A program made the translations under genes and the position numbers. The notes below the pieces were generated by a model, which was not told where the DNA came from, searched no databases, and worked only from the letters and a program-made list of their open reading frames with translations. A stretch of 64,000 nt of DNA from positions 3,608,501 through 3,672,500 of the forward strand of contig NC_063998.1 in the NCBI RefSeq assembly GCF_932276165.1, in the 5' to 3' direction. Source of the DNA: Plutella xylostella (Eukaryota; Arthropoda; Insecta; Lepidoptera; Plutellidae). This document shows positions 48,101 through 60,100 of this stretch, piece after piece. Position 1 is the stretch's first letter; each line of letters begins with the position of its first letter.

Positions 48101-51100
48101 GCCTAATTTTAGCCAGATGGTTAGAAGACACCTTCATAAAAATATGAAGATAAGAAAATAATCAGATATTCTGCCTAGTGTTCTGAAATGTAATGTACTT
48201 AATTACTAATCACAAAATTAACGGTTATCATTATCGCGCTTCCAGGGATAACCAACATCTGTTTTTAGATAGTATTGAATATTTCCTACATTGTAGTGAT
48301 GATAAAAGGGTTTTATATTTCATAAAAACAAAAATTCAATATATCTCTATCCATCCGATGCAAAAAGCCGAGTGCTCTAGCATACACTACACACAGAGCT
48401 CAATAAAATACGAAATGAGAATGATACAAAGAAACAAACGGAACATTTTTTTCGGCTAAGTCCTGACGTAACATTCATTTACAACTTTCTAAAGCTAGAC
48501 CAAAATTACACGCACCAAACTGCCGTGCGTACAAATATGCTCTTGAGGATGTGGCTATGTAATTCAATTATACAATCTACGTACGGTTTATTTATTTCTG
48601 CGTCGTCAACTACTTTGTATTTTTAGACCGACTAGGTCGGGTTTCATTCGCATAATGTTACATCAGCTTCTTGTTACCTACGTTAGCCGTTTGTTTATTG
48701 TTATGGCATATTTTAATATTTTAGGCCTGACTTTGTCATACATTACCTATTATCACCGAAGCAGATATGCATTGTGCATCGCTGCATTTATTCTATTCTC
48801 TATTCTGTGGGCGTCAAGTATTTGCACCTGGCTTTCTCGAACGAAACCTCTGTGCATATCACCAAGGTCTAAACTCCTTGCCTAAGCTTGGGCCATTTCC
48901 CACTACGCTGGTCCACTGCGGGTTGGCGGGTTCACACATCTAGATGTTCTATATATATCTCTCTAGATACTCCTAGACTGTATACATTATTTGTAGAGAA
49001 GCCACTTGTACTCAGGGACAGTTCTAGAGAGCGCATGCACTCGCATTGTGCGCTCGGCGGGCGAGGAAGTGGTCGATCAACGGACAAAGTGGGACAAATT
49101 GTCCTTAACTTGATCTCGCTCCAGAGACTTCTGAACAACGCACCTCGGAATAATGGCTTGAAGAGATGATGTTGGGGTTTAGAGCATTTTGCTTTTAAAA
49201 CCAGTTCATATCTTGAGGTACTTAGTAGGTTTTTCGTAGCTAGGGGCAAATAATACGGATTAAATGCACTCTGCAATTTTAAGATTTATCTTCATTTAAG
49301 TATTTATAACTATTAATCCTTCCATGGACGAAGACTTTCGATTATTCGTCTTAAAATAAATAAAATCTAATCCTGTTTGTCTCTTCTATGTTATTGGTTG
49401 TTCTGAGTGATACGACACCTTGCTCACTTGTGCTGGGCACAGAATGTAAACACAGTTTCATATTGATTTGTTTATTATACCTACACAACACATGTATATT
49501 GTGTGTGTGTATGGGCCCTCCCCTTTTGCACCTTGCCTATAATTCTAATCTATTGCGGTCAGTTTCAGCCATGATGAAGAATGAAGTCAATACTCGTAGT
49601 CGTGGAAATTTTCTACAACGCTAATTTTCAAAAACAAAAAGTACTATAGGCATTATTATATTGAGGTATAACGGGAAACCTAACTGTTCTCTTATTTATG
49701 AATTCTCATCACTTACAGTATATATCACTATCAATTTGAGACGGTAGTCGTATCATATTGTCTGATCATTGATTGTAAATTTGTATCAATAACCCCTAAG
49801 TATGCTAATAAACTAAAAGTAATTTTAACTCCTTTCACATTATTTTAAGTTAGTAGGTTTTCTGATTTACTAAGTTCTGTTGTGTAGTCTTGGCGATTTT
49901 CAATATGTAGAGTTATGAATTGATGAATCATAGATTACTTACTCATCAGTTGCTTGCTGGGCAGTTAGTTTATTAATAGCAATATGTTGTTATTAATACT
50001 AATATATCAGCATGATCATATTATCGAATTTGCAGTGCCATTATGGGTAGCAAGTTGTTAGTACTATACATATAATTTTAAAATCATACATGTACACTTG
50101 ATGGCAATAAAATATTTGATTTGATTATCAGCATTTATAGGTATTGTATACCTCTTGGCATGGCACTCAAGTAGGTTGAGATTGTTCCCTAGTTGAGATT
50201 GCAGTTTGAAGTTTCAATAGATGCGCCAAGTAAGTCTGAAAACTGAGAGCACAGCATCAGTTACTTCACGTGTATATTTTGTATGTCATATGTATGACCT
50301 CTGCAAAGTCAGTAATGTAAGCTAGGTAGGCGCCAGAATGCTTGTTTGGGATTCTGGTATGGTAAACAAAACATGAAATACCTATTTAGTTCAGGTATGA
50401 TTTTGGTGAGTAGGTACTTCTGTTATCCTAAGTACCTACAGTTTTTGAAATGTCATTACATATTTTGTTTATGAAGGAAAAATTAAATATGTACCTATGT
50501 TATAATTCAACTATCAATACTTAGTTTATGTTACAGATAGGATAGCGTCTAGATCGAGATAGAGTTTTCCTCCACGTTCGTGTACCTACGTGTTTCAGAT
50601 GATATTTATGTGTGTCATATATGCATATAAATAATAAATATATAATATAAACACTCACACCTTGTACTAATGTACTCCCTTGCGGGGTAGGCAGAGGTGC
50701 ATTGCTGCACCCACTTTTCGCCAGTGTTTATGTTAGTCCCAATGTAATAGGGGGCGGGCCTATTGCCATTTTACGGGCACAGCCAAGACCCGAGAACAAA
50801 TATCTGTGTTTAAACAAATATCTGCCCCAGCCGTGTGCCATATACTTATTTTATAAATTACAATTACATAGCATAGCAAGATATTTGTTAATTAGCCACA
50901 GTACCAGTACCGACGTATTGTTGTCACCTACTTTCTTATTTTGTATAAGTATCTAACTTGTACTAATTTAATTGAAGTAATTGATTATTCATGAGTGAAC
51001 TACCACATCTATGTTTAGGTAGATAGCAATTGTATTCGGTTCAGTCTTTGAAGTAATAGGACCATGTTCTAATATTTTGTTTGGTTAACATAAGGGAACA

Positions 51101-54100
51101 AAAAAAAAACTTATTGAAAAAATGTTATGATTGTTTTGTATTGATTTTTAACCGACTGCGAAAAAAGAATGAAGTTCTCAATTCGTCTGTATGTATTTTT
51201 TTTTAGTTCGACTCTTTTCACAGTCATGATATAGGTACATAAGTAACAAAATATCTAACCGCAGAACAGTTCCCAGTAATTAATAAATCCTTGATTAAAA
51301 ATGAATCATTACATAAAAATACTAAATAGCGGAAGAATAACTTCCCTTTTATTCGATGATTCATTATTGAGCCTACTGGTGCTGATCTAGGCATCCTCGT
51401 TTTAAATTATTGTAAATATTTAAATGTATGACGCACTACAATTTATAGGTACAAAGTAATTTGGTATTACTCAATCGTTGACAATAATAAATAACTGAAT
51501 GAATACAATGGACGTGAAATTTTCTGTAAACGTTATGCATATTATGATAATAAACTAATACTGACGTATTTTAGTTCAGTAGCCTTAAATACTGGGTAAA
51601 ATATCTTTATAACTAAGCTTGCTAAGCCAGATATTCATTAATTATTACACTGGATTGCCCTACATTTATTTCATAGGTCATTAACCCACATTCCAATCTT
51701 TGCAGAGGAACACATTGGAGCTCTACATCTCGCATCAACGAGGCCCGTTCTACAAGGCGGAGTTCCAGACCGAACTGGACCTGAAGAAGTTCCACATCGC
51801 AGACGTGACTGACAAACGTATATTTGTCTCTGTCATGCACTCGGAGTCGTTGGCTGATCTCTACGTGTCGGAGATAAGCAAGAACTTCACTCAGTACAAC
51901 TTTGTGCTGAGCCTGCCACAGATTGTGTGCTATTTCCCTGATGGGAACTGGAAGAACAGCTGGCTTGAGTGAGTAGTTTTGTATGCCTCTTATAAATAGA
52001 ATGTTACAGTGAGTGAGAGTACAGGTCGGGGCAGATATTTTGTTTTAAAACACCTTTTGGGGCCTTGGATATAGCAGACATAATAAAAATGCCACCACCA
52101 GTTATGTATATCGTGAGCGGAGAGTAACATACCTACCGGTAAATATGCAATAGTGCATTGATACACCTCTGCCTATGCCTACTAAGCAAAATAGTTCATT
52201 AGTAAACGAGAGTGTGTATGTAATGTTGTTTACAAAACATGATTTGGCAACTTCTACTTGACTATTAATAGTACCTATAAATTAGTATTACGCTCTTAAT
52301 TAGACAGAAAAGAGGGTGCAGTGATGACTATGCCTATTGCCTACCCCGTTAAAGGGTCTGAGTCAATTAAAAACAAAATTTCTCGAATAGAATTTGTTTA
52401 CTCTAATCTAACTTAATTCAAGTGGAAAAGTAAACTTGACATTTATGTTTATTCAAAGCTGCTCTTGCATAACTAATACAATTAGGCTACTGGAAAATTT
52501 CCAAACATCCACAACAGAGTTTATTTATCATCTTCATCATAATCAACCAACAAACTTCCACTGCTTGACTTAAGTCTTTTTCTATTACACAATTATTACA
52601 CTATGTTCTTGATTTACCGGCTACCAGTTGTTTATGGCCATCGGCCAGGGATATGTCAACTTACTGCCACTTGAACCTGCAAACTTTTGTATCTGCCATA
52701 TTATTTCTGAGAAACCCCCTAGCGAAGCGCTTTCCGTAGCACACAAAGCGATTTAAGCCATTGGACTAGCCCAACCCTCAGTGTCCTAATTTCAGAAAGG
52801 CTATTTCTGCTTGACGAAACACAAATGTTCGAATAATTCTCAGGCCAGCGTTACGTTTAACCTGTGAACTGTGAGCTCCCAAAAGCGCGATACACAATAG
52901 TTTTTTATTGTTTCTGATTTCATGGGATTCAACCGGTCAGTACTCCAAAACTTCGCTTTCAATAAAAAACAACAATTCCACAGAGACGTAACAGAAGACC
53001 CATTCACGGACCTGTACCGCGTGGAGGGTCTCCGCGGCATCTACATCGCGTCGCGAGTGGACTCCAAGGCGCTGCTGCCTAGCATCGGGCCCGAGCATCT
53101 GATCTCGCTCATCACATACGACCACGGAGTCACGTGGGCGCCGATCACGCCGCCGGCGGTCGATGAGTATGGTGAGTTATCAAAGTCAAATGGTTTTTTT
53201 CATCGTATAAATATAAAATTTTCTGATAAACGTCAATTTTTACAAACTACTCTCCCTTCGGATAAAGGGCTCTTTGTCTTTATTGTTAATGGATTGTGCA
53301 GTTTTTGGACCTGATAATAAAAACGTAGAGGATGTAGAGTTCGGATCTTAGTGACTTGATTATACCCATACCCATATACAGTAACTGTGTTGAAACAGTA
53401 AAACCCAATCAATAGCTTATCTAGACCAGTAATACATAACAATTATATTTTTATAGCCTCCTAAATTTCTGTAGGTACTCTTTTCTGCTCTTAATTTCAG
53501 ATAAATTATTTATACATCCACCGTACTCAATAAAATAAATCTTAACTATTGATATCTGATGATCTGTGTTCTCCAGGTAAACCGTTCAACTGCCACATCG
53601 AGAACTCGTGCAGCCTGCACCTGTGCCAGAAGTTCAGCCAGCTCTACCCTGTCACTAGGTAAGCAGAAACTTGTATTTTATACTAACATGTCGACGAGCT
53701 ATTTTATCTGCTAACTCTCATTTACTACTCCATATAGACCTTCGGAGCACATGTCTTTATAAAGGGAAATTCATACCGGGTATTAGAAAAGTATTGTAAA
53801 CCGAAATGGGAGCCTCAGCTTGTCAATCTGAACAACTTTTGTATTACGATTTCCGGAAATAAACAAAAACATATTAAAAAGTGAAAAGTTAGTAAAAACA
53901 ACCGTATTTATAGAATTTATAGTAGTACCACTAGTACCTCACATAGCTTTCTGAGCACAATGGTCAGTAACTTCTATCTAAGATTCAAGTACATGGACAA
54001 CATATAAAGCGTGTTATAAAATAATGAACAGATTGATAACATCTTACAAATAATAACACGAATGTGAGCGACCTAAGATAACATTAAACCTGACCTCTAC

Positions 54101-57100
54101 AATATAATTATTTGTTATGTCCATGTTAAGTGAAGTATCAGTTTCCATTTCCTTCTGTCGATAATAACTAGAAGTATGTGCCTAGTTTAGATTTTATCTT
54201 GTCATATGTGACCCGACAGGATGGCTTCAGATGCGATATATTTCCATATCTTATAATTATACTATAAATAGACATAAGTTACGTGGGTTTAAGATAAAAA
54301 TACGTTTATAAATTTTAGGTATTTAATATCATGCTATAAGATAATAGCTAAGTAAAATAATAATGTAAACGTACAATATCCTTCATCTAAAAGTCCTTGA
54401 TTGGTAATTCCAACACTACAATCTTCTAGTGCATTATGTAGACAATTATTGAATAAAACATTGCAGAAATATTTTTGCCGCAGTAGTGTACATAGTAAAA
54501 ATGTTGTAATTGTTCATATAATTTTAGAAAATAATGATTAGTCCTGGTGCATTTCCACAGGATGCTTGATTCATCGGTACATAGTTTATGTGCCTACATA
54601 AGATACCTACGGATTGAACTATCTTTTACCAAGAAATAGTCAGATGGATGACTAATACACGGGTCTTGTTAGCATAGAAATAATAAATTGCATTTGTAAG
54701 TGAAAAATATGTTTTATACAAAATAAATATAGGTATAAATTGTTTACAGCCCACCAGGAAATGTAGTTACAAATGAGTTAAGGTAAAAAATAGCGTTATT
54801 TGTGGGATATTATAAAATTTATACCAAAATCATTGATAGATTTTAGACAACTGTTCTTGTAGCTATGAGATTTTTTAGAAGTCGTTAGTCGAAACTTATT
54901 GCCTGTGATTTTGGTATACACTTTTGCTTTGTTTTTGCAATGGTTGCACGACTTTTGGTTTAGCCTTTTATAGCTGCAATTCACATATTTTGTTTCGGTG
55001 TATCATTTCATTGCATAAATGGTTATCATACGGTTTAGGCAGTTCGTATTTTTTTTTGTGGTCAAGCATATTTGGCGGTCTTTAGGGGAAATAAATATCG
55101 TCTGTTTTATTTTTATTTCGAATCGCCCCGGTATTTTCGGAATCATGTCATTTTTCAATGAATGATGATGATAGATAGGTCTTCATTTGACGCAACATAA
55201 TATTATGTTACACAATAAAATATCAAAACGACACTCCCCATTTGCATGCGTTTGATTTTGGAATAAGTACATCACTATCATTTCGTTTTTAGCACTGGAA
55301 ATCACTAAGGCGTTTTTAAGAATTTTAGACACTGATAATTATAATTTTTCAATTTCAATAGCAAATTAAACTAACACCATCAACAACGAATGTGGGCTCA
55401 GTGTTTTTCATATTGCATGGTTTTTATATTTTTTTACCCTTTCGACATTAATAGCACTTCTCAACAAAAAATTACGTGGTCACGACCGCTATGTTTTTTT
55501 CCTCCGTCTCATAATCCATAGATTTATCGCATTGTTCTACATACTCATTATCGATTTTCCCTCTAGGTCAGCAAGTATAATGAGCTCGAAAAGCGCGCCT
55601 GGCGTAATAATGGCCACCGGTGTCATGGGGAAATCCCTCAAGGGTATACCTGGAGTGTACCTCAGTAGGGACGCTGGGTTAACATGGAAGAGGATTCTCA
55701 AAGACTACTATTTCTTCAATTACGGGGACCATGGTGGTGTGCTGGTGGCGGTGAAGTACTTCAAGAACACGGGAGAAACTAGGAAGATCATGTATTCCAC
55801 CAATGAGGGCATCGACTGGAATTCTTATCAGTAAGTGGCTCAAAGTTTGTGAGTGATTCATTTGTTTTGTTTGAAGTTCTATTATGTCTCCATTATTAAA
55901 ACCAATTTTGATACATAATTTTAAATATTCAGATATTTAACTAATAATTATTCCCATCTACGTACAATAAATTATTATGAATTGCACTGCAAAAGGATAC
56001 AATGTAGTGAACATGATTTGGCAACTCTTACTTCAGTATTTATAGATTATCACAAGCTATAAAAAGAACGCTTTCATTTGATGTCCAAAATCTCAATTGG
56101 AATGCAAAAATAAATACTTTGTAGTCACTCACTATCAGCGACCATTTATTAATGTCATTACCACATGCGTAATATCACGCGTGTTTTGATAACAATACGG
56201 ACTGTATTTTTCAGGTTCAACGACGATGACCTTCGCATTTACGGTTTGATGACCGAACCGGGAGAAAATACAACCACGTTCACAATGTTCGGCTCAGAAC
56301 ATGAGCAGCACCAGTGGATCATCATCACTGTAGACTTGCAAAACGCTTTCGAACGCAACTGTACCGACGAAGACTACAAATTCTGGTCGCCTTCCCCTCC
56401 TAACTCCTCTATCTCCTGTGTCCTTGGTAAGAGAGACACGTTCCAAAGAAGACTGGCCCATACTAACTGTTACAACGGCCTGGACTATGACAGACCAGTA
56501 AAGAAAGAGATCTGCGAATGTAGTAGGAGGGATTACGAGTGCGATTTCGGATTCAAATCTTCGGGCAACGAATGCATTAGGAATAAGAGCATAAAGTTTG
56601 ACCCCTACGCTATACCTCCAGAGTGTAGGCCCGGACATTTCTATAAGAGAACTAAAGGGTACAGAAAGATTGACGGGGACGTTTGCACAGTCTCGACCTA
56701 CATCGCTTATGCTCCCGATATGATCCCCTGTCCACTGGAGGAACCAACAGAGTTTATCATGGTAGCTTTAAGGGACAAAATCGCTCGCATCGACATATCC
56801 GACAACACAACGATATACCCAGTTGTTGGACAAAAGAACATCGTAGCCATAGAGTTCGATATAAAAAACAACTGCATTTACTGGGCCGATATAGACACGG
56901 ACAAAATAAGCCGTCAGTGCTTCAACGATGCTACGGCTCAAGAAGTGGTGGTGGATACTGATTTGGCGAGTATCGAGGGAATGGCGTTAGACTGGATATC
57001 TAATGTTTTGTTTTTCGTTGACGGAATGAGGCGAAAGATAGAGGCGGTAAGAACAGACTTGTCTAACGAAGGTAGGATGCGGGCGACTATTCTGGACTCG

Positions 57101-60100
57101 AAGGTGTTGTCGAAGCCGCGAGGTATAGCGGTTCACCCGAAAGCTGGGTACCTATTCTGGACAGACTGGGACAGGAGTAACCCATCCGTGTCTAGATCGA
57201 ACTTGGACGGAACGAATATCAAGAAACTGTTCGGAAAGCCGATAGTCCAGTGGCCCAACGGTGTGACGATAGACCAGATGGCTGAGAGGATCTACTGGGT
57301 AGACGCTATGGAGGACTACATAGCGAGCGCGGATTTGAACGGACATTACTTCAAACGTATCCTCTGGAACGACGACAAAGTATCTCATCCATTCGCCGTG
57401 GCTGTGTTGAAAGACAAAATGTATTGGGACGACTGGAAATCCAAATCCATCTTCATAGCGGATAAAGACACTGGAGCTAACATAATCACCATAAACGATT
57501 CGTTCTCAGGGCTTATGGAACTAAAGGTCTACGCTCATTTCGTCCAACACGGTAGCAACGCTTGCTCGTATAAAAACACTAGTTGCGATACGATATGCCT
57601 GGGCGGGCCGGCTAACAGCTTCAGTTGTCTGTGCCCGGACGGGTTCACGCGGACGAATGGAAAGTGCATGTGCCCTAATGGCGAGGAGCCGTTAGCCAAT
57701 ATGACGTGCCCGAAGAAACCTGGCGCTACTTGTGGACCGGTAAGTGATTATAAAGTTATGTTTTAAATCACGAACTGATTAGGTAAATGAGATCAACAAT
57801 CAATCAACCCGACAACACACTGGGATAGGTACTATGCTACATTCCCCGATTTTGATATTCCCTTTATCTTTTTACAGAATTTGAAATATCGCCGATAGAT
57901 CTATGACTTTAGATAGCTAGCGTTAGCATCTGATGAAGAAGCGGCTTCTTGGAGGGCTTTAGATAGATAGAATATTCTTTATTTGTACACACACATAAAA
58001 TAAACTTACATAACTTAAATACTAACACATATGTACAAAAATGGCGGTCTTATCGCTTCAAGCGATTTTTCAAGACAACCTTAGCTTTAGTCTATTTGCG
58101 CGTGTTGTATTATAGTCGTCGAAATATAATAGGCCCGTTTGGACAGCTACACAAATTTGCTATTTACTCTGTATTTACTTGATGAAATACATAAAAAGAC
58201 ACATAATCTGGCTTATTATTTAACGGCCGAAAGAAAAAAGAACTTTTAAAGCACCAAAAGTTACTTATTGTTTAGATTTTTTATGATTTAGGTTTGACAC
58301 CAGCTGTCATCCCATACATTATGGAGCTGTCCAAACGGGCCTAGTATATTTCGACGACTATATCATGATATTACATCAAAATCATCCATAAACTCCCATC
58401 TCCTTACAGCACGAATTCACATGCAAGAACGGCGTCTGCATCGACTCCTCCCTCCGCTGCGACGGGGCCGACTCGTGCGGCGACGGGTCGGACGAGGCGC
58501 GCTGCGACCGCGACCGCGACCACGACCGCGACTGCGCCGACACCGACGAACTAGGTAATGTACCGACGAACTAGGTAATGCACCGACGAACTAGGTAATG
58601 TACCGACTGTGTGCGCGACCACCGAAGAACTAGGTAATGTCTACTTTGTTTCATGCAGCTCTTATATTTTCACCGACAACCGACAAGCCACCAAGGGCCA
58701 CCGCTGCTGACACCTGGATCGAAAAATCACTGATCTACAAAAAAAAATACAAAAAAAATATGTTTAATTATTGATTATAAAATGATCTGTTTTAATTATT
58801 CCGCTCATAGTAACCAACTTTCGTGCAATGATTAAGGGTTGTGTGTGTGCTTGCGTATGGATAGTAGGTCCTCTACGCGGCCGCTATTCGTTTATTGTAG
58901 CATTGACGCGCTCTTATCAATCGTACTAATTGCACGTGAGTGCAAAGGATTTCGTCAACTATAATTATTTTATTTCGATATTTGCTATCACTTGGTCTAC
59001 TCCACGACACCCCCTAAGTTACTAGTTGTTACTTTATGTTAAACAAAAACCAATAGATAAATGAATAATAATATTTTCCCCAGACTGCGGCCCCACCAAC
59101 TGCACGGACACTCAGTTCCGCTGCGGCACGGGCGCCTGCATCGAGAAGAAGTGGCTGTGCGACGGAGACAACGACTGCAAAGACGGATCTGACGAACAGA
59201 ACTGCACTGTAAGTGGGTGGTGATTGAGGTGGTTTTGGTTTACTGTGTTAGAGTCGTTTGACGGGCGGTGCGATGCAAGCGGTGGCGCGCCCTACTACAT
59301 ATTATTTACTATATGGTGGAGATTTGTGGCTATTCGATTGTAAACATCTGTAAGTTTGTAGTAATAGAAGTTTTATTAGTTTTTTCCCTTTTGACAATGC
59401 ACTGTATATAGGACTGTAAGTAAAAGCTCTTTATCTTTTTATAATTATGTCAACTTTTTGGTTTCAACTTGCTTTTATTACAGTAATACTATAATTTAGC
59501 TACATTTTCTACACGCTCTAATAACTTTTAGCAGTTCAGACAATGTGAAAGGTTGATTTTAATTCCCTTAAAATACATTAGGTACGTTACAAAGTACTAA
59601 ACAAAACAATCCACCCCCAGATCCCAACAAAACGCCCGGACACCGTATCCTGTTCAGTCAACGGCTTCGCCTGTGGAAACGACACTAGCGCCAGCTGCAT
59701 CCCCAACTCGTGGGTGTGCGACGGAGAGAGCGACTGCCCCGGCGGCGAGGACGAAAGAGATGAAAGATGCAAGCAGTCCACTTGCGCCCCGTACATGTTT
59801 AGGTGTTCCAATGGGAAGTGCATCTTTAAGACTTGGGTAAGTGGATTTAGTTCATATTTGTTGGAAAATTTACATAATAGCAAAAGACCCAACTCGTGTG
59901 TGTGCGACGGAGAGAGCGACTGTCCCAGCGGCGAGGACGAAAGAGACGACAGATACAAGCAGTCCACTTGTGCTCCCTATATGTTTAGGTGTTCCAATGG
60001 GAAGTGCATCTTTAAGACTTGGGTAAATGGTTGTTTCGTTTATTTTTGTTGGAAAGTTTACATAATAGAAATAGCCACAACTCGTGGGTGTGCGACGGAG

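Larger units (their letters stand above)
47759..51705. other. SORL1 intron 4, transposon remnants only
   Basis: A 3.9-kb intron. It holds the SINE family 2 and family 1 fragments listed separately. Near 50105 GGCAATAAAATATTTGATTT looks like a LINE 3' tail. No coding ORF is recognised. Confidence 0.45.

Noticed and set aside
59841..60026. Shadow frame with CATERATVPAARTKETTD peptides
   Set aside because: Repeated +1 frame of the LDLa copies; open only because of the repeat composition.
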